NCBI GenBank assembly: GCA_020161755.1
Contig: JAIUOS010000007.1
Location: forward strand, 97,108-161,107
Origin: Actinomycetota bacterium
Lineage (GTDB): Bacteria > Actinomycetota > Actinomycetes > Propionibacteriales > Propionibacteriaceae
Reading direction: 5' to 3'
Length of the DNA: 64,000 nt
Within the stretch, counting starts at the first letter, position 1. Each line of letters opens with the position of its first letter. A program made the position numbers and the translations under genes. The notes beneath the pieces are model-generated. The model made no database searches. It saw only the letters and a list, made by a program, of their open reading frames with translations, and had not been told where the DNA came from. Shown here piece after piece: positions 53,580-61,416 of this stretch.

Positions 53580-54736
53580 GCCGCGTGCTCCAGCACCCAG
53601 ACGCGCGAGGTCGCGAGGTCGGACTGCGCGCGCTCGCAGAGCCGCTGCGCGCGCTGGTGCAGCCGGCGTCCGGCGGCCTCGGGGTCGTCCAGCAGCCGCT
53701 CCATGCGGCGCTGCACGTCGGCGGCGTCGAAGGCGGTGTTGATGTCGACGCTGGCCGCGTCCAGACCGAGCATCGTGGCCAACTCGCGCACCTTCACGTC
53801 GTAGGCGAGCACGAACGCGGGCGTGCCGAGGATCGCTGCGATGACGATCGCGTGCAACCGCTCGGAGACCACCAGGTCGCACGCCTCGATCAGCCGTGCC
53901 ACGTCCACGTGGGTGACCGGGTGGTGCTCCACGTAGGTGATGCCGGGCACCCGCGCGGCGAACGCGCGCAGGACGGTCGCGTCATCGCGCTCCTTGCCCT
54001 TCGACTGCATCGGCAGTCCGTGCAGCTCGATCGGACGCCCGTTCGCGACACCGGCCAGCGCGGTGGCCAGGTGTTCCTGGAAGTACTCCCAGTTGTCCGG
54101 GTTCTCGATGTCGACGTTGAGGTTGAGCGCGATCCGCAGCGGGCCGTCCGCGGCCGGGCGGGGGGTCGCCGCACCGTCCAGCAACCAGTCCGGGGTCACC
54201 GAGAACACCGCATCGGTGCCGGAGTGCACCGTGTCGCCCAGGCCCACCTCGCGGCACAGCGCGTAGGAGCCGGGGTCGCGCACCGTGACCAGGTCGGCCT
54301 GGCGCAGGATGAGGCCGGCCAGCAGGCGCCCGGTGCGGGTCTCGATCGGGCCGACGCCGATGTTCAGCATCGCGATCGGCGTGCGGGCCACCCACTTCGA
54401 GAACGTCACGATCGCGAGGATCATCACCAGCGTGGCGTACCGGTTGCGTCCGATCGAGGCGTACAGCTCCTTGACGATGCTGCCGCCGCCGAACACGACC
54501 GCGTCCGCGCCCCACAGGTGGCGCAGCAGCGCGAGCCGGTCCCCCGCCGTGTCGATCAGCTCGGCGCGGTAACGGCCCTCGAGCTGGCGGGCGGTGAACT
54601 CGGGGTCGTAGGTGTTCACCACGTACGACGGCGTGCAGCCGAGCTGGTACAGGAACGTCTCGAGCAGCAGCTCGTCACCGATGTTGTGCTGCCCGTGCGT
54701 GCCGAGGAACACGATCGTGGGCGGGGTGTCAGTCAT
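53576..54736 (-). CDS. Polysaccharide pyruvyl transferase family protein
   Basis: A 386-residue protein of the CsaB/WcaK polysaccharide pyruvyl transferase family, which transfers pyruvate from PEP to sugars as ketals. Motifs: FLGTHGQHNIGDELLLETFL, VFGGGSIVKELYASIG, NIGVGPIETRTGRLLA, VTVRDPGSYALCREVGLG, and the late ACDLVVSERLHAIVIAAILG with FVLAYDVKVRELATMLGL. Pyruvylation would give the polymer an acidic character. Start 54736 overlaps the end of the upstream membrane-protein gene by 8 bases, and its stop overlaps the flippase start. Confidence 0.9.
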   Translation of the reverse strand: MTDTPPTIVFLGTHGQHNIGDELLLETFLYQLGCTPSYVVNTYDPEFTARQLEGRYRAELIDTAGDRLALLRHLWGADAVVFGGGSIVKELYASIGRNRYATLVMILAIVTFSKWVARTPIAMLNIGVGPIETRTGRLLAGLILRQADLVTVRDPGSYALCREVGLGDTVHSGTDAVFSVTPDWLLDGAATPRPAADGPLRIALNLNVDIENPDNWEYFQEHLATALAGVANGRPIELHGLPMQSKGKERDDATVLRAFAARVPGITYVEHHPVTHVDVARLIEACDLVVSERLHAIVIAAILGTPAFVLAYDVKVRELATMLGLDAASVDINTAFDAADVQRRMERLLDDPEAAGRRLHQRAQRLCERAQSDLATSRVWVLEHAA

Positions 54737-57700
54737 CGTCAGGGGTCCTTTCGGTGGCGGTCGACGCCGGTGAGGGGTCCGGCTGGGGGTCGTCGGGGCG
54801 GCGGGTACGGGTGCGGGAAACCACCGTGAGCACGGCGGAGAGCAGCAGGGCGCCGGCGAGGACGAGGATGAGCCCGTCGGCACCGAGGCCGCCGCTGTCG
54901 TCGGGTTCGAGGCTGGTCACCGCGGCCGCGGCCAGGGTGAGCAGTTCCTCGTTGGAGAGGTCCTTGTGGGCGTCGTTCTCGGCCGGGTCGACGTAGCCCT
55001 CGGACTCGGGCCCGAACACCGGGTAGGTCTGGTCGCAGGAGAGCTTCGCGGACGGGTCGACGACTTCCACGGCGGTCTGCGTGACCGCCTGCTGGTACTC
55101 CTCCTCCGGCACCAGCACGATGCCCTCGACCAGCATCGGGTTGCCGTCGGTCTTGGTGACCACCACGTTCTGACCACCCTTCCGGTCGGCTTGGACGACG
55201 CCGAGGTCCTGGTACTCGTTGCTGAGGTTGACCGGTACCAGGTCGCCGCTGGAGATGCGGGCCTCGAGGTCGGCCACCGACAGCTGCGAGGTGTCGACGG
55301 CCGTGCGGTCGGGGGTGTAGACGGTGTCCTTCGTGAAGTACTGGAGGTGGTCGGCCGAGGACCGCAGTTCCGAGGACGTCGACAGGCCCAGCCCCTTGGA
55401 CGTGATCGTCACCTGGTTGGCCGAGAACGACCCGCGCAGCAGGACGTGGTACCGCCCGGCGTCCGGGACGGTCACGGGGATCGTGAACGACGTGGCGCGC
55501 GGAACCGCGACGAACGACCCGTTCAGGGTGCCGAAGACGCCGGGGGTGATCATCCCCGTCCGGTTCCACTTGGTGTTGGAGAACAGCAGGTACTCGCGGA
55601 ACATCGGCGACAGGTAGTAGCTGGACGCCACCACGTTCGGGTCGAACGGGAACGTCTTCGGGGTGGGGGTGAAGAACGCGTCCTTGTGGGACGCCACCCA
55701 CAGGTCGATGCCGGATGACGTCGGGTCGTCGGAGTACACCTGCGGGTTCGCCGCCGCATTCTCCCCCGGCTCGTAGAAGGGCAGGTACTCGAACTTGTAG
55801 CACCGGGTGAGGTCGAGCCGGTTCCAGACCAGCCGGAGGTAGTCCTTCCAGCTCGAGTCGACGATCAGCACCTTGCGGTTCGCCGCGCCGGCGTCGGCGA
55901 TCTCGTAGAGCGCGTAGGTGCCGTTCTCGTACCGCTTGGTCGCCTGGCCGAGGCTCACCTGCCGCTCCAGCGCGGGCCCGATGTAGGACTCGACGTCGGG
56001 CAGGTACTCCGCGCCGACGCCGCCGTTGGTGTGCAGCTTCTTGTTCACCACGATGTAGCGCAGCCCGATGTCGCGGGCCGGGTTGATCCACCAGTCCTGC
56101 TGGTAGTACAGCCCGCGCAGGATCAGGAAGAACTCGAACTTGTTGTACGAGTCGCCGGTCAGCCCGTAGTAGAAGCTGGAGTCGTTCAGGTAGTAGATGA
56201 AGAACTTGTCGATGAACTTGTGGTCGACGCCGTTGTCGTCGGCCACCACTTTCGCGGTCTCGGTCGGCGGCATCACGGCCACCTTGCCGTCGGGCAGCGT
56301 CCTGATCTCGGCCTTGAGCGCGGCGAGGTCGTCCACCGGGTAGGGCGCCAGGAAGGTCCCCCAGTTGCCCGAGGTGATCGTCTGGCGGTAGTTCGCGTTC
56401 GACCAGAACGGCGAGAAGAAGGACAGGCACAGGATCACCACGGCGGCGGCGCGCAGCAGGTGGGAGTCGCGGACGCGGCCCGCGGCGTCCGTCCTGGCGG
56501 CGTCGGCGGTGACGGCGTCGCGGCGGCCCAGCCACAGCCGGTGGAGGGCGTCGATCCCCCACGCGATCGGCAGCGTCATCACCAGCGGCGCGAAGGCGAA
56601 CAGCAGCAGCTGGAACCGGTGCGGGAACCGCAGCACCTGGACGATCGAGGAGGACAGGTCGAGGGTCAGGCTGCCGATCGGCGTCCCGGTCGCGTACACG
56701 GTGCGGGTCACCGCGGCGAGGGCGCGGTGGAAGCTCGGGAACCACTGCGGCTCGGCGTAGCCGATCGTCGCCCAGATGCAGAACACCGAGACCACGTAGA
56801 TCACGCCGAGCAACTGGCGGTGGGCGCGGGTGTTGGCCAGTCCGCGCCGGATCACCGGGATCAACAGCGGGGCGAAGTAGAGCAGGGTGTAGGCCAGGTT
56901 CGGGTACCGGGGCACCTTGGCCAGGTAGTCGCCGTAATAGACCTTGTCCATGATCCCGGCGAGGTCCCAGCTGAGCACGTGCAGCCACGACACCGAGGCG
57001 TCACGGATGAAGTAGTAGTCGCCCGGCACGGTCTCGGACAGGTTCTCCACCCCGCGCAGGGCGACGTACTTCACGAACAGCGCGTACGGGATCAGCGTCG
57101 TCACCACGAAGATCAGGCCGCCGGCGACCCCGCGTCCGAGCGTCGTGCCGCCCCACCGGTGCAGGACGCCCCGCACCCGGGCCACGACCTGCCCCGACGC
57201 CAGCAGCCCGCGCACGCGTCCGGGCAGCCGGACCAGCGCCGCCGGCCCGCCGAGGCGGATCCAGCGGGCGAGTTCGCCCATCGCGAGGACAACGCCGCCG
57301 ACGGCGAAGAACACCGAGAACAGCACCAGGTAGTGGACGGCGGGGTTGAACAGGGTCACCACGCAGGCCAGGACGATCTGCCGCACCCAGTGGACGGGCG
57401 TGAACAGCACGGCCCGCAGCAGGTACAGGATCGAGATCGTGACCATCACCAGGCCCAGGCCGAGGGTGTAGAAGTGGGTGACCTTCGCGTAGATGACGAT
57501 CAGGTAGATCATCGAGGTCGGGAACGAGGTGGTGAGCGCGACCGTGACCGGCGACAGGGTGCGGAAGATGTCGATGATGAACGACGACGTCACCCGGTAC
57601 ACGGTCATGAACAGGGTCGGGATGACCAGCACGATCGCGAACGGCAGGATCGCGTAGTGCCGCAGCCAGGTGGTGAGGAAGGCGTAGCGGACTCGGAACT

Positions 57701-57962
57701 CGTAGCCGTTGGTGAGGTCGTTGAAATGGCCGGCGGCCTGGTCGAGCAGCTGGGTGTTCCAGTCGAAGAACGGGACGAGTTCGTCACCGACGATCACTTC
57801 GTGCCCGGACAGCACGGCCGGGATGGACGCCAGCACGTCCCGGAAGATGATGATGGCGGCGACGTAGTACACCGCGCTCACCCAGCGGGCGATGACCTTC
57901 GCGGTGCGCAGGTCCCGCTCGAGGGCGGTGGCGGGTTCGGGACGCGGCGTCCGTCGGCTCAC
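54729..57962 (-). CDS. Large GT-C-like membrane protein of the polysaccharide cluster
   Basis: A 1077-residue protein: about twelve N-terminal helices (residues 20-600), a large extracytoplasmic region (about 620-1020) and a final membrane helix (GLILVLAGALLLSAVLTVVS) with a basic tail. The first outside loop carries VGDELVPFFDW, an acidic motif like the catalytic loop of GT-C glycosyltransferases such as AftD (DUF3367), which use polyprenyl-phosphate sugars. The outer region includes a beta-rich carbohydrate-binding-like segment (FTIPVTVPDAGRYHVLLRGS). The GTG start overlaps the RsbW-like stop. It may assemble or modify the surface glycan. Family assignment is tentative. Confidence 0.8.
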   Translation of the reverse strand: MSRRTPRPEPATALERDLRTAKVIARWVSAVYYVAAIIIFRDVLASIPAVLSGHEVIVGDELVPFFDWNTQLLDQAAGHFNDLTNGYEFRVRYAFLTTWLRHYAILPFAIVLVIPTLFMTVYRVTSSFIIDIFRTLSPVTVALTTSFPTSMIYLIVIYAKVTHFYTLGLGLVMVTISILYLLRAVLFTPVHWVRQIVLACVVTLFNPAVHYLVLFSVFFAVGGVVLAMGELARWIRLGGPAALVRLPGRVRGLLASGQVVARVRGVLHRWGGTTLGRGVAGGLIFVVTTLIPYALFVKYVALRGVENLSETVPGDYYFIRDASVSWLHVLSWDLAGIMDKVYYGDYLAKVPRYPNLAYTLLYFAPLLIPVIRRGLANTRAHRQLLGVIYVVSVFCIWATIGYAEPQWFPSFHRALAAVTRTVYATGTPIGSLTLDLSSSIVQVLRFPHRFQLLLFAFAPLVMTLPIAWGIDALHRLWLGRRDAVTADAARTDAAGRVRDSHLLRAAAVVILCLSFFSPFWSNANYRQTITSGNWGTFLAPYPVDDLAALKAEIRTLPDGKVAVMPPTETAKVVADDNGVDHKFIDKFFIYYLNDSSFYYGLTGDSYNKFEFFLILRGLYYQQDWWINPARDIGLRYIVVNKKLHTNGGVGAEYLPDVESYIGPALERQVSLGQATKRYENGTYALYEIADAGAANRKVLIVDSSWKDYLRLVWNRLDLTRCYKFEYLPFYEPGENAAANPQVYSDDPTSSGIDLWVASHKDAFFTPTPKTFPFDPNVVASSYYLSPMFREYLLFSNTKWNRTGMITPGVFGTLNGSFVAVPRATSFTIPVTVPDAGRYHVLLRGSFSANQVTITSKGLGLSTSSELRSSADHLQYFTKDTVYTPDRTAVDTSQLSVADLEARISSGDLVPVNLSNEYQDLGVVQADRKGGQNVVVTKTDGNPMLVEGIVLVPEEEYQQAVTQTAVEVVDPSAKLSCDQTYPVFGPESEGYVDPAENDAHKDLSNEELLTLAAAAVTSLEPDDSGGLGADGLILVLAGALLLSAVLTVVSRTRTRRPDDPQPDPSPASTATERTPDDD

Positions 57963-58369
57963 CGCGACGGTTCCCGGGACGCCCACAAGGTGAGCACCCA
58001 GCGGTTGCGTCCCATCACCCGGCGGTAGGCGACCTCGGTGAAGGCCTTGTCGATGATCGCGAGCCCGTAGCCGCCCTCCTCGGAGTGGTGCGGCAGCGGC
58101 TGGGGCTGCACGTCGGGCAGTTCGGCGCCCCAGTCGGTCGTGGTGACCGTCAGGGCCTCCTCGGTGGCGGTGGCGCCGATCTCGATGGCGCCCGGGCCCC
58201 CGCCGTAGGCGTGCGTGCGGACGTTGACGAGCAGCTCGTGCAGGGCGAGCCGGGTCAGGTAGGCCTGGTCGGGCTCGAGCCACGCGATGCCGTCCACCAG
58301 GGCGGCGAACGCCTGGTCGGTGGCGGAGAAGTCGAGACCGCCGTCGGTCAGGTAGTCGTGCATCCTCAT
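57959..58369 (-). CDS. RsbW-like anti-sigma-factor kinase (HATPase_c_2)
   Basis: A 136-residue GHKL ATPase of the serine-kinase/anti-sigma type. The N box is LHELLVNVRTHAY (Glu45, Asn49), the D-box region TDWGAELPD (Asp79) and the glycine-rich lid EEGGYGLAIIDKAF. Such kinases phosphorylate a STAS antagonist and bind a sigma factor or other target. The ATG at 58369 overlaps the phosphatase stop (ATGA). Downstream, its stop overlaps the start of the GT-C-like gene, so the switch is translationally joined to the polysaccharide machinery. No sigma-factor gene is nearby, so the partner is unknown. Confidence 0.9.
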   Translation of the reverse strand: MRMHDYLTDGGLDFSATDQAFAALVDGIAWLEPDQAYLTRLALHELLVNVRTHAYGGGPGAIEIGATATEEALTVTTTDWGAELPDVQPQPLPHHSEEGGYGLAIIDKAFTEVAYRRVMGRNRWVLTLWASREPSR

Positions 58370-59475
58370 GCGTTGCTCCTCGAGATGATGACCACCGCTG
58401 CGCGGTCGTCGTCCTGGGGTGCGGCCCCGGCGTACCGGTGGACCGTATTGAGCAGGCGTGCCACCACGGTGGACGCCTTCGACCGATCGGCCGAGGCGAA
58501 CGCCGCGGCGAGCCGGCCCATCCCGAACTGCTCGCCGCGGGCATCGCACTGCTCGACCAGGCCGTCGCTGGCGAGCAGCACCGCGCTGCCGCGGGGGAAG
58601 TCGTAGACCCGCTCCTCGGGTCGCGGCGGCACCACGCCCAACGGCGGGCAGGTGGGCCGGACGGTGACCACGCCGTCGGGGGTGTCGACGAACACCGGGT
58701 GGTGGCCGGCGGACGCGATCCGCAGGACGCCGGCCCGGGAGTCGACCGCGACGATGGCGAGGGTGACGATGCGCCCGGTGCGCTCGAGCATGCCGTCCAT
58801 GGCGTTTCCGACGGCTTCCAGCAGCCGACCGGGCCGGGCCCCGACGATCGTGAACTGCTGCTGGACCGTCGACAGCAGCGCCGAGGTGAGCAGGGAGGCC
58901 GGGGCGCCCTTGCCGGAGATGTCGGCGAGCACGGCGACCAGGTCGCCGTCGGACTCCATCAGGTCGAACAGGTCGCCGCCGAGGCGTCCGGCGGGACGGA
59001 CGTCGCCGGCCGCACACGCGGTGTCGGTGTCGCGGTGGTCGGCGGTGACGAGCGCGCGCTGGAGCTCGCCGGCGAGCTCGGCGTCCCGGAGGACCTCGCG
59101 CGCCTCCATCTCGGCCCGGCGGAACTCCAGGCAGGCGAGCTGGGACTCGATCCGGCGGGCGACGATCTCGAGCAGCCAGGCGTCGAGTTCGGAGAACCGT
59201 CCGTCGACCGGCTGGGCCAGGTCGACGAAGCCGGTGACGTCGCCGGCGGTGACGGCCGCCTCGAGCACCGCCGGCGCGCGTCCGTCGGCCGGGTCGGCCG
59301 GGTACTCCCGCTCGACCGTCCGGTCGGGCGTGGTCAGGATCACCCGCGACTGCCCGGCCCTGGTCAGGCGGGCCGCGTGCTCGGCCGCGGCCGCGGCGAT
59401 CGCACCGATGTCGCCGTAGCGCCCCTCGTCGACGAGGAGGTCGGCCACGGCGACGAGGCGCGAGAAGTCAGGCAT
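58366..59475 (-). CDS. PP2C/SpoIIE-type serine phosphatase with N-terminal GAF-like domain
   Basis: A 369-residue RsbU/RsbP-like phosphatase that would dephosphorylate the STAS antagonist. Residues 1-130 form a GAF-like sensory region (LVAVADLLVDEGRYGDIGAI, then VTGFVDLAQPVDGRFSELDA), followed by a short helical linker (RRAEMEAREVLRDAELAGEL). The SpoIIE-type PP2C domain has metal-binding acids in LGGDLFDLM, LADISGKGAPASLL, LLASDGLVEQCD and QDDDRAAVVI. It begins 4 bases after the STAS gene and overlaps the RsbW-like gene, so all three are one operon. Confidence 0.93.
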   Translation of the reverse strand: MPDFSRLVAVADLLVDEGRYGDIGAIAAAAAEHAARLTRAGQSRVILTTPDRTVEREYPADPADGRAPAVLEAAVTAGDVTGFVDLAQPVDGRFSELDAWLLEIVARRIESQLACLEFRRAEMEAREVLRDAELAGELQRALVTADHRDTDTACAAGDVRPAGRLGGDLFDLMESDGDLVAVLADISGKGAPASLLTSALLSTVQQQFTIVGARPGRLLEAVGNAMDGMLERTGRIVTLAIVAVDSRAGVLRIASAGHHPVFVDTPDGVVTVRPTCPPLGVVPPRPEERVYDFPRGSAVLLASDGLVEQCDARGEQFGMGRLAAAFASADRSKASTVVARLLNTVHRYAGAAPQDDDRAAVVIISRSNA

Positions 59476-59479
59476 GGGC

Positions 59480-59824
59480 TCAGGCCACCGCGAAGATGGC
59501 CTGCCGCGCCTGCGCGACCGACTCGGCCTTCGGGAACACTTCGTCGAGGCGGGTGAGCTCGAGGATGATCCGGGCTGCGGGCGACACTGCCGCGAGCACG
59601 ATCGAGCCGTTGTGGGTCATGCTGCGCTTGAGCGTCCGGACCAGCCCGGACAGCGCGCTGGAGTCCATGAACTCCACCGCGGAGAGGTCGATGACGACGT
59701 TCGGGGTGTCGGCGCCGACGCGCTCGATCACCGCCTGGTTGAACTCCTCCATGCCGTGGACGTCGAAGCGCCCCTCGACGGCGGCGACGATCAGCCGCGG
59801 CTCGTAGTTCGCGTGTACCCGCAT
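59480..59824 (-). CDS. STAS-domain anti-sigma factor antagonist
   Basis: A 114-residue STAS protein, the RsbV/SpoIIAA-type antagonist of a partner-switching system. The conserved phosphorylation loop is VIDLSAVEFMDSSALSGLVR with Ser55/Ser56 after Asp54. When dephosphorylated by the PP2C gene product it should bind the RsbW-like kinase and free that kinase's target. First gene of the minus-strand operon; site C lies 45 bases upstream and serves the divergent promoter region with the receiver gene. Confidence 0.93.
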   Translation of the reverse strand: MRVHANYEPRLIVAAVEGRFDVHGMEEFNQAVIERVGADTPNVVIDLSAVEFMDSSALSGLVRTLKRSMTHNGSIVLAAVSPAARIILELTRLDEVFPKAESVAQARQAIFAVA

Positions 59825-59868
59825 TGACTGCCTTCCCTTCCTGGGTGCTGTGTCCGGTCTGGACAGCG

Positions 59869-59890
59869 GCACCTTATAGGACTTTATAGT
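59869..59890. promoter_or_regulatory. Locus-specific AT-rich element (site C) in divergent promoter region
   Basis: ACCTTATAGG followed by ACTTTATAGT (59871-59890), 20 of 22 bases identical to site B. It is between the STAS operon (minus) and the single-receiver gene (plus, start 59926), so one bound regulator could control both sides. Confidence 0.75.
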
Positions 59891-59925
59891 ATGGTGTCCA
59901 TTGCATGCCACAAGGAGGGGTCCCT

Positions 59926-60405
59926 ATGCACGCAGTCGCGTCCGTTCCCACAGTGCTCGCCGTCGATGACGAGCCCGCCAACCTGCTCGTCGTCGATGCG
60001 GCCTTGAGCCCGCTCGGCTACGAGGTCGTCACGGTCAGCAATCCGGCCGAGGCCGAGCGTTTCGCCGCGCTCGCACGTCCGGACCTGGTGCTGCTCGACC
60101 TGATGATGGGGAGTGACTCCGGCATCGAGGCCTGCCACCGCTGGCGGGAGCTCCCGGAGTGGGACGAGGTGCCGATCGTGCTGCTCACCGCGATGTCGGC
60201 CGGCAGCTACCGGACGGCCGGCCTCGTCGCCGGCGCCGACGACTACCTGGAGAAGCCGATCGACGTGGACGAACTGCAGCGGCTCGCGCGACGTTGGGTG
60301 GCCACCGGACGGCGCAACGCCGTCCGTCCGTCCACGGGGGTGACCAGTGGCGCCGACCTCACCCGGGCCATGTGGCGGGCGGCCTCGCCGCGCTCAGCGG
60401 GCTGA
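59926..60405 (+). CDS. Single-domain response regulator (CheY-like receiver with short tail)
   Basis: A 159-residue receiver protein without an output domain. The acidic pocket is LAVDDEPANLL (Asp14-Asp15), phospho-accepting Asp58 in VLLDLMMGSDSG, Thr88 in VLLTAMS and Lys110 in YLEKPIDVDEL; a tail of about 35 residues (ATGRRNAVRPSTGVTSGADL) follows. The ATG at 59926 is preceded by GGAGG; an earlier ATG at 59905 lacks this. It is divergent from the STAS-PP2C-kinase operon and shares its promoter region. It could feed a phosphorelay with the soluble histidine kinase at 48.3-49.3 kb or the HTH-receiver, but that is inference. Confidence 0.92.
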   Translation: MHAVASVPTVLAVDDEPANLLVVDAALSPLGYEVVTVSNPAEAERFAALARPDLVLLDLMMGSDSGIEACHRWRELPEWDEVPIVLLTAMSAGSYRTAGLVAGADDYLEKPIDVDELQRLARRWVATGRRNAVRPSTGVTSGADLTRAMWRAASPRSAG

Positions 60406-60410
60406 AACGC

Positions 60411-60443
60411 CGATCGCCACCGTCCGATGGACGGTGGCGATCG
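60411..60443. terminator. Bidirectional terminator between receiver gene and tmRNA
   Basis: Perfect 15-bp stem CGATCGCCACCGTCC / GGACGGTGGCGATCG with a GAT loop, just after the receiver stop codon and 14 bases from the tmRNA 3' end. Confidence 0.9.
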
Positions 60444-60456
60444 CACTCAGTAGGGG

Positions 60457-60821
60457 TGGAGGTGGCGGGAATCGAACCCGCGTCCTCAAGAGGTGAACCA
60501 GGACTTCTCCGGGCGCAGCCGACTAAGCGTTTTCTCGGCTCCCACCCTCGCGTCGGCACGTGGTGGACAAGCCCAGTTCCATGATTTTCCCGAACTGACC
60601 CTGGAACGAGATCAGTGCAGTAAGCCTTCTGAATGAGGCCAGGATCCGGACGGAAGGCGCATCCGGGCTGACCCTTCGGTCACTGCTCAGGCAGCGAGAG
60701 CGAAGTCAGTGCGCTGTGAGTTGGCACTTATTGGTTTCCCGAGAGTCGTTAACGAGATGTCCTCGGATCCTCGGCCCGCTTCTCCTGGAACTACCGTCCC
60801 AAGTCGAAACCAGTCACCCCC
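60457..60821 (-). ncRNA. ssrA: Transfer-messenger RNA (tmRNA)
   Basis: tRNA-Ala/mRNA hybrid that rescues stalled ribosomes with SmpB (encoded at 63.3 kb). The 5' end reads GGGGGTGACTGGTTTCGACT, the universal tmRNA start, and the 3' end has the T arm GGGTTCGATTCCCG and acceptor strand CACCTCC pairing with 5' GGGGGTG (one G.U). The discriminator A is at 60457; genomic bases beyond it read CCC, so the terminal CCA is not encoded. Internal tag frame at 60687-60725. Ends inferred from pairing, about 365 nt. Confidence 0.96.
60687..60725 (-). other. tmRNA proteolysis-tag reading frame
   Basis: Encodes ANSQRTDFALAA followed by TGA. Resume codon GCC (Ala) with the preceding AATAAGT context. The LAA end marks tagged proteins for Clp proteases. 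The tag resembles those of other actinobacteria that end in FALAA or YALAA. Confidence 0.93.
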
Positions 60822-60863
60822 TGTTGAGTTGTCCTGACCGGGACGAGTTCCGACCAGCACTCC

Positions 60864-60869
60864 AGTATA
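60864..60869 (-). promoter_or_regulatory. Candidate -10 element of the tmRNA promoter
   Basis: TATACT on the minus strand, 43 bases upstream of the mature 5' end, consistent with a short processed leader. No clear -35 was found. Confidence 0.45.
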
Positions 60870-60911
60870 CGCACTCCGGCGCGGTGCACCGCACCCGGTA
60901 GGGTGCCGGGC

Positions 60912-61280
60912 ATGGAGAAACCGTTCGTCGACCCGCCCGAGGGTCCCGCGCCCGCCGATCTGGAGATCATCGACCTCGAGGAGGGCACCGGCCCCGAGGC
61001 CGTCCCCGGCAAGACCGTCGCCGTCCACTACGTCGGGGTCGCGTTCTCCTCCGGCGAGGAGTTCGACTCCAGCTACGACCGCGGCCAGCCGCTGGTCTTC
61101 CCGCTCGGCGCCCGCCGCGTCATCACCGGTTGGGACAACGGCCTCGTCGGCATGAAGGTCGGCGGACGCCGTCGGCTGGTCATCCCCGCACACCTGGCGT
61201 ACGGCGACCGTGGCGCCGGTGGCGTGATCGGCCCCGGCGAGACCCTGATCTTCGTCTGCGACCTCGTCGGCGTGAAGTAG
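60912..61280 (+). CDS. FKBP-type peptidyl-prolyl cis-trans isomerase
   Basis: A 122-residue single-domain cytoplasmic FKBP that speeds Xaa-Pro isomerisation during folding. Canonical motifs: VAVHYVGVAFSSGEEFDSSY, FPLGARRVITGWDNGLVGMK, RRRLVIPAHLAYGDRGAGG and LIFVCDLVGV, covering the active-site aromatic and Asp residues. The ATG at 60912 gives MEKPFVDPPEGPAPADLEI, the usual actinobacterial start; a GTG at 60903 is possible. Transcribed divergently from tmRNA. A perfect palindrome lies 36 bases after its stop. Confidence 0.95.
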   Translation: MEKPFVDPPEGPAPADLEIIDLEEGTGPEAVPGKTVAVHYVGVAFSSGEEFDSSYDRGQPLVFPLGARRVITGWDNGLVGMKVGGRRRLVIPAHLAYGDRGAGGVIGPGETLIFVCDLVGVK

Positions 61281-61315
61281 CCCGCCCGTCCGTCCACCCG
61301 ACCCCTGGAGCCACC

Positions 61316-61377
61316 TCGCTCCCGAAAACGGCTCTTGCTCCCGGAATTCCGGGAGCAAGAGCCGTTTTCGGGAGCGA
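61316..61377. terminator. Perfect 62-bp palindrome between convergent FKBP and DUF2207 genes
   Basis: 31-bp arms, no mismatches, no spacer; the centre contains GGAATTCC. The left arm begins TCGCTCCCGAAAACGGCTCT. As RNA it would form a very stable hairpin in either direction, so it should terminate both genes. Its perfection exceeds what termination needs. Confidence 0.9.
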
Positions 61378-61416
61378 AGTTGTCTGTGGGCGCCGGACGC
61401 GGGCCGGACGCAGCGG

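Noticed and set aside
53580..53882. Longer N-terminus for the flippase
   Set aside because: It would lie entirely inside the pyruvyl transferase gene; the ATG at 53579 overlaps that gene's stop and begins a typical Wzx N-terminus.
60457..60500. A separate tRNA gene
   Set aside because: The T-arm and acceptor here belong to the tmRNA; no anticodon arm is present, and the partner 5' half is 350 bases away.
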